From Armatimonadota bacterium (GTDB taxonomy: Bacteria > Armatimonadota > Zipacnadia > Zipacnadales > JABUFB01): a stretch of DNA of 9,621 bases. The notes under the pieces are model-generated. The model saw only the letters and a list, made by a program, of their open reading frames with translations, did not search any database and was not told where the DNA came from. Within the stretch, counting starts at the first letter, position 1; every line of letters starts with the position of its first letter. The stretch lies in NCBI GenBank assembly GCA_018056145.1, contig JAGPGE010000166.1, positions 1 to 9,621 of the forward strand, read 5' to 3'. Made by a program: the position numbers and the translations under genes. This document shows, one piece after another, positions 1 through 9,621 of the stretch.

Positions 1-2442
1 GTCCTGGCCCCACTGGTTTCCAGCGAGCTTTGTGGCGGGCAAGATGGTGTTGTCCACGGCGATGAACAGGTGGCTAGCGTTCCATACGAGCCACACCTTG
101 CTCGGGCGATTGGCCTTGTTGCCCATGACATCCTGGACGATGGGCATCGCGGATTCCGCAGTCGCGCCGGACCACTCCGCGGGGTCGATCACGCCGTCGA
201 TCGTGATCTGGGCGGCTGTCCGGGGCACCCTGAACACGGGCGCAGGCCCGGTCTTCACCCGGGGCGCGGTGGCGGCAGCAGTTCCGCCCAACGGCGGCAG
301 GGGAATGGGCGCCGGGTAGGTCCATTCGCGCGCGGGCGGGGCCGGGCGCAGTGCATCGGCCTGGAGGCCCATCCGGTGGAAGGGGACCGGCTGGAAGCCC
401 GGGAGCTTCGCAAAGACCTCGGCGTCAGGCTTGAGAGTGAAGTTGCCAGAGGCTGCGTCGACGAATCCCGGGTCGGTGTCGATGACCAGGTTATTGTCGT
501 CACTGACCTGCCAGTTGCCGCTTTTCACGCTGGCGCACATCACGATGAGATTGCGCACGGCGTGGTTCACCCGCGGCTGGCCCGGTTGGGGATCCATGAA
601 GCCAACGAGTTCCGGGTAGCGCGTGGTGTACGGGGGCTTCGTGATATCGACGGTCTTCAGCAGGCGCTCCTGCCACAGTTCAGCGTTGATCATGTCCTTC
701 CAGCGCTTGTCGTTCCATGGAGCTGAACCGAGGGCGCGCTTGCACTCGATGAATATGTTGTTCTCGGCGAGGTTCCCGTGACCGCCGTGGCTGAAGACGG
801 TGCCGAAGGAACCTCGGCCGGGCTCACCGCAACGGAAGAAGACGTTGCCGATGACGAAGTCGCCGCCGTCGCCATCGTCGAAGTAGACCGCGGCGTTTCC
901 GTGGCCCATTGGGCTGCCGATGTTGTGCCAGAAGTTGTAGCGGATGACGTTCCCGCGGCAGGATGGGTCGCGGCCCTTGTAAAGTGCGCCGCAGTCGTCG
1001 GTTTCGGTGCAGATGTGGTGGACCTCGTTGAACTCGAAGATGTGGTCATTGCCGCCAATTGCGATGGCCTGGTGGGGGGCGTCGTGCAGGAGGTTGTGGG
1101 CCGCCCGGTTGCCGACGCCATTCAGTGTGAGACCGTTGGCGTAGGTGAGCTGGTGCTCGGAGAAGCGCCAGATGTGGTTGTTGTACGCGATGTGGCCGGC
1201 CGGGGTGAGGGTCTTGCGGTCGCCCCCGGACAGCCACAGGCCACCGGTTCCGGTGTGGTGGATGTCGCAGGCTTCCACGCGGTGGGCAAGGCCGCCCTCG
1301 ACGCGGATGCCAAGCTGGCGCATGTTGCGGACATCGCAGGCCTGGATAGCGACGCCTTCGCCGCCGGTGACTGAGATGCCATCGGCCAGGCCGGCTTCCA
1401 CGGTGAAGCCGCGCAGGACGAGGTGAGACGCACCGTTGATTGCGATCACGGGAGCGTTGAGGGTGGACAGGGTGATCGTGGCTGCGGAGATGTCTCGGGG
1501 CGGCCAGAAGTAGAGGGCGTTGGCCTCGCGGTCGATATAGTACTCGCCGGGGCTGTCTAGTTCTTCGAGGACGTTGAGGGCATGGTACCGCCGGGGCGAG
1601 GGGTTGCCCTGGCGTACGCTGTAAAGGGTGGGCGCGGCGAGGGTGATCTGCTTCGTCTCGGGATCGATCTTCCCGACGCGGAGGGTCTCAGCGTACCAGT
1701 CGTAGCACCAGTAGCCCAGTAGCCAGACGCCTTTGTCAACGTCCCAGCGGGATGGGTTGTCTTCGGTGTATTCGAAGACCCCCGGCCGGTTGGACTGGTC
1801 TCCGTCGCGTGGGCGCGAACCGGTGTCGACGATGCGGGCGATAGTCGCCCAGCCTTCGTTGGGCCAGCGCGCGAGGGTCATGCGCTGGTCGTCGAAGAAC
1901 AGCTCAGGCGCCGCGGGAGCGCCCCTGAAGACGGTGGGGAACTGGCCCAGATCGGTGACTGCCAGGGCGGTGAGATCGACGGCGAGGACCTTCCCGCGGG
2001 CTTCGGGGACAAGGCGTGAGAGGATGGTCTCGTCGGCCATCGGAGCGAAGGCTTCGGGTGGGATGGTGATCCCGCCGACGAGGCGGACTTGCTCGTCCGG
2101 CGCGGCGCGAAAGGTTACGGGAGCTTGAGCGGTTCCTGAATCGGCCTCGGTCAGTTCGAAGGTGGTTGCGCGCGGATAGACGCCGCCGCGCACGGTGATG
2201 GTGATGCCGCCGGGAGGGACCTGGCCAGCGGCGATCAGGGCCCGGGCAGCGTCTCGGGCTTTGTCGAGGGTGGCGAAGGGACCGTCGGTGCCCGCGGCAT
2301 TGGGGTCGGCGAGAGTGCCGGACCAGGCGTCATTGCCTGCGGGGGAGACGAAGAATGTGTCGGCGGCGAGGCAACAGCCGGATGCGGTCAGTGCGAGTGC
2401 GGCTGCTCCGAGAATGCCACGGATGGCTATGTACCGGGGCAT
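1..2442 (-). CDS. Secreted right-handed beta-helix glycosidase-like protein (GH141-like), 3' end beyond the window
   Basis: An open frame of 814 codons runs from ATG at 2442 to base 1 with no stop, so the C-terminus is missing. AGGAG lies 9 bases before the ATG. Residues 1-27 are an export signal: a basic start, a hydrophobic core, then SGCC (C23/C24, a weak lipobox) or LAA (signal peptidase I), so lipoprotein versus secreted is unresolved. Residues 31-62 carry FVSPAGNDAWSGT..DGPFATLDKAR, typical of the N-terminus of beta-helix polysaccharide-active proteins. LFFDDQRMTLARWPNEGW (181-198) and a beta-helix at about 330-565 resemble GH141-type enzymes. Acidic clusters TDDCGALY (481-488) and VYFDDGDGG (519-527) are candidate catalytic sites. 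ITIDGVIDPAEW (746-757) opens a CBM9/DOMON-like domain. The likely role is attack on plant or algal polysaccharide outside the cytoplasm. Substrate is unknown, and a non-catalytic or lyase role remains possible. Confidence 0.88.
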   Translation of the reverse strand, partial: MPRYIAIRGILGAAALALTASGCCLAADTFFVSPAGNDAWSGTLADPNAAGTDGPFATLDKARDAARALIAAGQVPPGGITITVRGGVYPRATTFELTEADSGTAQAPVTFRAAPDEQVRLVGGITIPPEAFAPMADETILSRLVPEARGKVLAVDLTALAVTDLGQFPTVFRGAPAAPELFFDDQRMTLARWPNEGWATIARIVDTGSRPRDGDQSNRPGVFEYTEDNPSRWDVDKGVWLLGYWCYDWYAETLRVGKIDPETKQITLAAPTLYSVRQGNPSPRRYHALNVLEELDSPGEYYIDREANALYFWPPRDISAATITLSTLNAPVIAINGASHLVLRGFTVEAGLADGISVTGGEGVAIQACDVRNMRQLGIRVEGGLAHRVEACDIHHTGTGGLWLSGGDRKTLTPAGHIAYNNHIWRFSEHQLTYANGLTLNGVGNRAAHNLLHDAPHQAIAIGGNDHIFEFNEVHHICTETDDCGALYKGRDPSCRGNVIRYNFWHNIGSPMGHGNAAVYFDDGDGGDFVIGNVFFRCGEPGRGSFGTVFSHGGHGNLAENNIFIECKRALGSAPWNDKRWKDMINAELWQERLLKTVDITKPPYTTRYPELVGFMDPQPGQPRVNHAVRNLIVMCASVKSGNWQVSDDNNLVIDTDPGFVDAASGNFTLKPDAEVFAKLPGFQPVPFHRMGLQADALRPAPPAREWTYPAPIPLPPLGGTAAATAPRVKTGPAPVFRVPRTAAQITIDGVIDPAEWSGATAESAMPIVQDVMGNKANRPSKVWLVWNASHLFIAVDNTILPATKLAGNQWGQD

Positions 2443-2540
2443 GAGAGATCACTCCTGTCAGGGCGGTTGTGGGTTGACGACCCATCCGAACGGCGAAAGC
2501 ATATGGAGGGCGCGTTACGGGTTCGCGCCTTGCACGACTT

Positions 2541-2558
2541 ACAGGCAGGTTTGCCTGT
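2541..2558. other. Perfect hairpin in the gap between the two minus-strand genes
   Basis: ACAGGCA (2541-2547) and TGCCTGT (2552-2558) form a 7-bp stem with a 4-base loop. No T-run follows on either strand, so it is not a convincing intrinsic terminator. It would lie in the leader of the beta-helix mRNA or in a read-through transcript, where it could limit RNA decay or act as a dyad operator. The rest of the 2443-2682 gap shows no gene and no clear sigma70 promoter. Confidence 0.4.
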
Positions 2559-2650
2559 CCCACTGACGGCGAACGACGGGGCCGGATAAGGGTCCCACCA
2601 GGACCGGTTCGCGGCCCTGGCGCCCCCTCTGCGGCCCTCCGGAGGGTCGG

Positions 2651-2668
2651 CGCGGGGACCAGTCCGCG
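2651..2668 (-). terminator. Possible weak terminator hairpin after the beta-propeller gene
   Basis: CGCGG (2651-2655) pairs with CCGCG (2664-2668) around an 8-base loop, about 15 bases past the stop codon of the gene ending at 2683. The palindrome CCCTCCGGAGGG follows at 2635-2646. There is no T-tract, so termination is only suggested by position and structure. Transcription could equally read on into the beta-helix gene. Confidence 0.25.
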
Positions 2669-2682
2669 TCACTGTTCCCGCC

Positions 2683-3669
2683 CTAACCCAGCTGGACCTT
2701 GTTGGCCCGCAGTTCGTGGGAGCCATCGGGCCGGCAGTACTCGTAGTAGTAGAACAATGCATCGTCGCATTGGACGACCTCGATGTAGCGGATGGTGCGC
2801 TGGGCGTGGGGCGAGAGAATGAAGGGCCCCGCCTTCGTGATGCGTTCCCAGGAGCGCAAGTCGGTGCTGATACACATGCCCGCGCGCTCCTCGTAGTTAT
2901 CTTCCACGGACGCGCTTCCATCGTAGAAGCCTAGGAAGAAGGGCGGGGCGGATGCGATGGAGCCGATGCGGGTGCAGTACTTGTCCCAGCCCTGATCGGG
3001 CGGGGAGAGTATGTCGCCGACCCAGTCCCAGTGGATACCGTCTTCGCTGGTGGCGAGGCCGGTGTGGGACTTGGTGACGCCGGTATTGTAGATGTCGCCG
3101 GTGGCGTGCATTCCGGGATCGGGAACCGCCGGGGTGGGTGCGTAGCTGACGATCATGTGGTACAGGCCACAGATATTGTACACGCAGGGGTCCTTCACGC
3201 CTTCGGCGGCGATGTCGTCGGCTCCCAGGATGCGTACGCGTTGGGTGGGGTCGAGTTCGGGGATGCTCGGGGCGCTGCAGAGCTCGATGCACCAGCGGCC
3301 GTCGGTGTCCACGAAACTGAGGTAGAGCATCCAGTCGCCGCCGGAACCGCGGATCAGCGAAGCCTTCTCCATGGACTGGGTGTTGATCTGCTCTTTGGTG
3401 GCAGACCAGATGTCCTCGAACTGCAGGCCGTCGGTGCTGGCGGCGATGCGACAGTCGACGCCGCGCCCGAGTTCGCGGGGCTTGCGCATGCGGTAGTAGA
3501 GGTAGAAGCGTTCGTCGGCCGGGTCGAAAACGCAGCACGGCGCACCCGCCCACCAGCCTGGCCCGGCGCCCAGGGGCTCGCGCACGGTGGTGCCCGCCTG
3601 GGGCTCGAAGAGAGGAATGTTTGCGAAGCATCGGGCAGCGGGTACTCTGAGATTGGCCTTGACAGACAT
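2683..3669 (-). CDS. Beta-propeller glycosidase-like protein (GH43/GH32/GH130-type fold)
   Basis: A 328-residue protein starting MSVKANLRV and ending TAG at 2683. This start is chosen because GGAGG lies 7 bases upstream. An in-frame ATG at 3780 would add 37 residues that look like translated promoter DNA. Three blade-like motifs recur: STDGLQFEDI (78-87), SEDGIHWDWVG (208-218) and STDLRSWERI (268-277). GWWAGAPCCVFDPADERFYLYY (38-59 region) and VKDPCVYNICGLYHMIVSY (159-175 region) match the pattern of five-bladed propeller glycosidases, where an Asp in a KDP-type motif is often functional. No signal peptide or membrane segment is visible, so it is probably cytoplasmic and may act on short oligosaccharides made by the neighbouring exported protein. 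Family, substrate and even catalytic activity are not fixed by reading. Confidence 0.88.
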   Translation of the reverse strand: MSVKANLRVPAARCFANIPLFEPQAGTTVREPLGAGPGWWAGAPCCVFDPADERFYLYYRMRKPRELGRGVDCRIAASTDGLQFEDIWSATKEQINTQSMEKASLIRGSGGDWMLYLSFVDTDGRWCIELCSAPSIPELDPTQRVRILGADDIAAEGVKDPCVYNICGLYHMIVSYAPTPAVPDPGMHATGDIYNTGVTKSHTGLATSEDGIHWDWVGDILSPPDQGWDKYCTRIGSIASAPPFFLGFYDGSASVEDNYEERAGMCISTDLRSWERITKAGPFILSPHAQRTIRYIEVVQCDDALFYYYEYCRPDGSHELRANKVQLG

Positions 3670-3709
3670 GGATGGCCCTCCGTAGGTGTGCTGGCTTTGC
3701 CGCACGCAG

Positions 3710-3738
3710 AGTGTACCTGAAATGGGCGCGCAGGGCCA
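3710..3738 (-). promoter_or_regulatory. Candidate promoter of the beta-propeller gene
   Basis: Read on the minus strand, TACACT at 3715-3710 is a good -10. It would give a leader of about 34 bases containing the GGAGG ribosome site. The -35 at 17-base spacing is only TGGCCC (3738-3733), so an activator may be needed. It points away from the rRNA promoters. Confidence 0.35.
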
Positions 3739-3840
3739 TACAATGCTGGCTCCGGGGCGCTGAATGGCGCAGGAAGACAACGGTCAGAGCGCCGTCCTGG
3801 GGTGCAAGATGCAGCCCCGGAAAAAAGGTGGGAAGCGTGC

Positions 3841-3869
3841 TTGACAGGTGGGGTCCGAGTCTGTATACT
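3841..3869 (+). promoter_or_regulatory. rRNA promoter P1
   Basis: TTGACA (3841-3846), a 17-base spacer and TATACT (3864-3869) make a near-perfect sigma70-type promoter. The bases after the -10 are CCGCTC, a GC-rich discriminator of the kind linked to stringent control in other bacteria. An A6 tract at 3821-3826 could act as an UP element. The start would be near 3876. Confidence 0.85.
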
Positions 3870-3924
3870 CCGCTCTCGTTGCCGGGCGGTAGGGGTCCTG
3901 AAGGACGATGGGTAGCGGGGGTTG

Positions 3925-3933
3925 CTTGAAAAA
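3925..3933 (+). promoter_or_regulatory. boxA-like element 1
   Basis: CTTGAAAAA lies about 50 bases into the P1 transcript and resembles the CTTTGAAAA core of rRNA boxA antitermination sites. The same core recurs after P2 and P3. Its A-run also lies just upstream of the P2 -35. Confidence 0.4.
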
Positions 3934-3937
3934 GTCC

Positions 3938-3966
3938 TTGACAGTGAAGACGGGTTAGGGTATTTT
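3938..3966 (+). promoter_or_regulatory. rRNA promoter P2
   Basis: TTGACA (3938-3943), a 17-base spacer and TATTTT (3961-3966). The -35 is perfect; the -10 matches TATAAT at four of six positions, so this is probably the weakest of the three promoters. The start would be near 3973. Confidence 0.7.
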
Positions 3967-3993
3967 ATAGAACCCGACGGACGGCGACGGGGA

Positions 3994-4001
3994 CCTTGAA
4001 A
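3994..4001 (+). promoter_or_regulatory. boxA-like element 2
   Basis: CCTTGAAA lies about 20 bases into the P2 transcript and shares the CTTGAAA core with the copies at 3925 and 4101. Confidence 0.4.
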
Positions 4002-4049
4002 GGCCGCGAATAACGAGATCGCGACGCGGGGAAATCCGCAGAAAAGCAG

Positions 4050-4078
4050 TTGACAGCGAGTTTGCGATCGAGTATAGT
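4050..4078 (+). promoter_or_regulatory. rRNA promoter P3
   Basis: TTGACA (4050-4055), a 17-base spacer and TATAGT (4073-4078), with AAAA at 4042-4045 upstream. The GC-rich bases after the -10 again suggest growth-rate or stringent control. The start near 4085 lies just before the 16S processing stem, so P3 transcripts still include the whole left arm. Confidence 0.85.
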
Positions 4079-4095
4079 AGCGGCCTGCAACGGAA

Positions 4096-4136
4096 GCGAT
4101 CCTTGAAAACTAAATAGCGTGACGATGAATTGCCAG
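4096..4136 (+). other. 16S processing stem, left arm
   Basis: GCGATCCTTG..AAATAGCGTGA (4096-4122) pairs with 5759-5785 over 27 positions, with one G-G mismatch and one G-U pair. After an internal loop, ATTGCCAG (4129-4136) pairs with CTGGCAAT (5748-5755). Such stems enclosing 16S are the usual RNase III substrate for release of pre-16S. Confidence 0.85.
4101..4110 (+). promoter_or_regulatory. boxA-like element 3, within the 16S processing arm
   Basis: CCTTGAAAAC is the best boxA-like copy and resembles TTGAAAACT in rRNA leaders of Gram-positive bacteria. It is also part of the left arm of the 16S processing stem, so antitermination-factor binding and duplex formation would use the same RNA at different times. 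Confidence 0.5.
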
Positions 4137-4152
4137 CAAGCTCTGTTCTAGG

Positions 4153-4164
4153 CTCCGGCCGGAG
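4153..4164 (+). other. Palindrome in the 16S leader
   Basis: CTCCGGCCGGAG is a perfect 12-base palindrome between the processing arm and the 16S start. It could form a local leader hairpin or a dimerising kissing site; its role is unknown. Confidence 0.3.
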
Positions 4165-4192
4165 TCAATGGCTTCGGTACGGGCATTGTCTT

Positions 4193-5717
<1,525 letters not shown>

Positions 5718-5720
5718 AGA

Positions 5721-5739
5721 GATCCGAAACATTCGGATC
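5721..5739 (+). other. Spacer hairpin just after 16S
   Basis: GATCCGAA (5721-5728), loop ACA, TTCGGATC (5732-5739) form a perfect 8-bp hairpin about 9 bases after the 16S 3' end. It sits inside the processing stem and may help position 3'-end maturation or shield CCTCC from mispairing. Confidence 0.6.
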
Positions 5740-5747
5740 AGGTCGAT

Positions 5748-5785
5748 CTGGCAATCACTCACGCTATTTAGTTTTGAGGGATCGC
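5748..5785 (+). other. 16S processing stem, right arm
   Basis: TCACGCTATTTAGTTTT (5759-5775) is the exact complement of 4106-4122, and pairing extends outward to 5785 and inward through CTGGCAAT (5748-5755). Together with the left arm it encloses the whole 16S. Confidence 0.85.
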
Positions 5786-5868
5786 ACTGCGAGCCAGTGG
5801 AGGCGTGGAGCCATCGGTAAGTGGGCGGTCGGCTTGAATTAGTGCTGGAGATCGTGATGGGGCGTTCC

Positions 5869-5898
5869 TGCGAGGGAGCCTGATCCCCTCGCATTTTT
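5869..5898 (+). terminator. Intrinsic-terminator-like hairpin inside the 16S-tRNA spacer
   Basis: TGCGAGGG (5869-5876) pairs perfectly with CCCTCGCA (5886-5893) around a 9-base loop, and TTTTT follows at 5894-5898. This has the form of a rho-independent terminator, yet it lies upstream of tRNA, 23S and 5S in the same operon. It may be overridden by antitermination or serve as a pause or attenuation site. Its first base overlaps an outer stem, CGTTCCT (5863-5869) with AGGAACG (5922-5928), which closes the spacer just before tRNA-Ile. Confidence 0.6.
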
Positions 5899-5932
5899 CG
5901 TCGGTGCCGGAAGCGAACCTTAGGAACGGGAT

Positions 5933-6009
5933 GGGCCGGTAGCTCAGCCGGTCAGAGCGCGCCCCTGATAAGGGCGAGGTCGGTGGTTCAAGTCCACCTC
6001 GGCCCACCA
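5933..6009 (+). tRNA. ileT: tRNA-Ile (anticodon GAT)
   Basis: This 77-base cloverleaf has acceptor GGGCCGG with TCGGCCC (one G-U), anticodon loop CTGATAA with GAT at 5967-5969, T-arm GGTGG TTCAAGT CCACC, and an encoded CCA at 6007-6009. It is in the usual place for rRNA-operon tRNA-Ile. Confidence 0.97.
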
Positions 6010-6057
6010 CTGCACCGCGGTGGCCGGGGGCGAGACGGTGGCCAGGGCGGACCGAGT

Positions 6058-6133
6058 GGGGACGTAGCTCAGCTGGGAGAGCGGCTGCCTTGCACGCAGC
6101 AGGTCACCGGTTCGATCCCGGTCGTCTCCACCA
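6058..6133 (+). tRNA. alaT: tRNA-Ala (anticodon TGC)
   Basis: This 76-base cloverleaf has acceptor GGGGACG with CGTCTCC, anticodon stem GCTGC/GCAGC with TGC at 6091-6093, T-arm ACCGG TTCGATC CCGGT, and an encoded CCA at 6131-6133. The 48-base Ile-Ala spacer shows nothing notable. Confidence 0.97.
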
Positions 6134-6202
6134 AGTTGCAGGCGGTCAGGTTGGTACGTGGCGCCCGAGAGGGCATCATGCACGAGCCTGATGGCTCGAG
6201 AG

Positions 6203-6255
6203 GATTGCACCTTGACAACTGCATAGCGGACAGTAACGCAAGTTACTAGTTAGCC
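6203..6255 (+). other. 23S processing stem, left arm
   Basis: TGACAACTGCATAGCGGA (6213-6230) is the exact complement of 9410-9427. Pairing extends outward to 6203 with one A-C mismatch and one G-U pair. A small hairpin, AGTAAC-GCAA-GTTACT (6232-6247), with a GNRA tetraloop, follows; then GTTAGCC (6249-6255) pairs with GGCTAAC (9400-9406). The arm shares CCTTGAnAACT..ATAGCG with the 16S arm at 4101-4119. Confidence 0.85.
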
Positions 6256-6273
6256 GAAGGAATCTCACATTGC

Positions 6274-9384
<3,111 letters not shown>

Positions 9385-9399
9385 TTGCACTCATTCTGA

Positions 9400-9437
9400 G
9401 GCTAACAAATCCGCTATGCAGTTGTCAGGGCGCAATC
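9400..9437 (+). other. 23S processing stem, right arm
   Basis: TCCGCTATGCAGTTGTCA (9410-9427) complements 6213-6230 exactly; GCAATC (9432-9437) with GATTGC (6203-6208) and GGCTAAC (9400-9406) with GTTAGCC extend the duplex on both sides. Its outer half can also fold into the hairpin at 9421-9448. Confidence 0.85.
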
Positions 9438-9455
9438 GCGTTGACAACCGTTTTT
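9421..9455 (+). terminator. Terminator-like hairpin between 23S and 5S, competing with the processing stem
   Basis: GTTGTCA (9421-9427) pairs with TGACAAC (9442-9448), with a short CGC/GCG inner stem (9431-9433, 9438-9440), then CG and TTTTT (9451-9455). The TGACAAC at 9442 is a partial copy of the left 23S arm (6213-6219). The two foldings of 9421-9427 are therefore mutually exclusive. Whether it terminates, pauses or guides 5S release is unknown. Confidence 0.45.
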
Positions 9456-9571
9456 CCCGGTGACTATGGCGGAGGGGCCACACCCGTTCCCATTCCGAAC
9501 ACGGAAGTAAAGCCCTCCAGCGCCGATGGTACTGCGATGGAGACGTCGTGGGAGAGTAGGTCGTCGCCGGG
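9456..9571 (+). rRNA. rrf: 5S ribosomal RNA
   Basis: CCCGGTGAC (9456-9464) pairs with GTCGCCGGG (9563-9571) as helix I with one G-U. The internal landmarks CCACACCCGTTCCCATTCCG and GGGAGAGTAGGTC are standard for bacterial 5S. The length is about 116 bases, possibly a base or two longer at each end. Confidence 0.95.
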
Positions 9572-9578
9572 TTTGATT

Positions 9579-9615
9579 GGCGGGGCCGGGGCATCGCGCT
9601 CCCGGCCCCGTCGCC
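9579..9615 (+). terminator. Operon-end terminator hairpin
   Basis: CGGGGCCGGG (9581-9590), a 10-base loop, then CCCGGCCCCG (9601-9610) form a perfect 10-bp GC stem, extendable by a few weaker pairs. It starts 8-10 bases after 5S. No T-tract is seen before the window ends at 9621, so either termination relies on the stem and other factors or the tract lies further on. Confidence 0.6.
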
Positions 9616-9621
9616 ATATCC

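Noticed and set aside
70..1374. Long plus-strand open frames (70-726, 778-1374) opposite the beta-helix gene
   Set aside because: They are antisense shadows in GC-rich DNA; the minus-strand frame is continuous for 814 codons and has recognisable family motifs.
3670..3780. 37-residue N-terminal extension of the propeller protein from ATG at 3780
   Set aside because: The internal ATG at 3669 has a GGAGG site 7 bases upstream, and the extension would overlap the likely promoter.
3797..3820. Hairpin with A6 after it on the plus strand
   Set aside because: A terminator needs T after the stem in the direction of transcription; here the T-run precedes the stem on the minus strand, so it serves neither gene. 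The A-tract is better read as an UP element.
5768..6210. Minus-strand open frames giving peptides with GRGGLEPPTSP and DRDRTGDLLRARQ
   Set aside because: These are well-known spurious translations of the antisense strand of tRNA genes; the tRNAs fold perfectly.
6231..6248. GNRA-capped hairpin before 23S as a separate regulatory RNA
   Set aside because: It is most simply a side hairpin of the 23S processing stem; no promoter or separate function is seen.

Overview
The window holds two GC-rich carbohydrate-active genes on the minus strand (1-3669) and a complete bacterial rRNA operon on the plus strand (promoters from 3841, last terminator-like hairpin at 9579-9615). The two units are divergent, sharing about 170 bases of upstream DNA. 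The organism is a bacterium: the 16S has the standard bacterial core and an anti-Shine-Dalgarno CCTCC end, and both genes have good Shine-Dalgarno sites. Phylum cannot be settled by reading. Secreted beta-helix glycan proteins plus an off-consensus 16S suggest an uncultured lineage such as Armatimonadota or a neighbouring candidate phylum, but this is a low-confidence inference.

Region 1 (1-2442, minus): the N-terminal 814 residues of an exported right-handed beta-helix protein that resembles GH141-type glycosidases. The start of a CBM9/DOMON-like C-terminal domain is cut by the window edge. Region 2 (2683-3669, minus): a 328-residue beta-propeller protein related to the GH43/GH32/GH130-type glycosidase folds, with no signal peptide. 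The two genes are co-oriented, 240 bases apart, and may form a small glycan-degradation cluster.

Region 3 (3841-4193): the rRNA leader. It has three tandem sigma70-type promoters, each TTGACA plus a 17-base spacer, each with an A-tract upstream, and each followed by a boxA-like CTTGAAA element. Region 4 (4193-9571): 16S - tRNA-Ile(GAT) - tRNA-Ala(TGC) - 23S - 5S. Long complementary arms flank the 16S and the 23S (RNase III-type processing stems), and both left arms carry the same CCTTGAnAACT..ATAGCG module. Two hairpins followed by exactly TTTTT lie inside the operon, one in the 16S-tRNA spacer and one just before 5S. They look like intrinsic terminators that an antitermination complex would have to override, and the second competes for the same bases as the 23S processing stem.

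The most interesting signals are in the rRNA itself. The base equivalent to E. coli 23S A2059 is G (a macrolide-resistance identity). Helix 69 has C at the 1915 position and G at 1918. Helix 45 carries an extra structured segment of about 90 bases, at a classic site for intervening sequences. The 16S is mismatched to the EUB338 probe and to the 341F primer, including its 3'-terminal base, so standard V3-V4 surveys may miss this lineage. I found no mobile element, CRISPR array or defence system.
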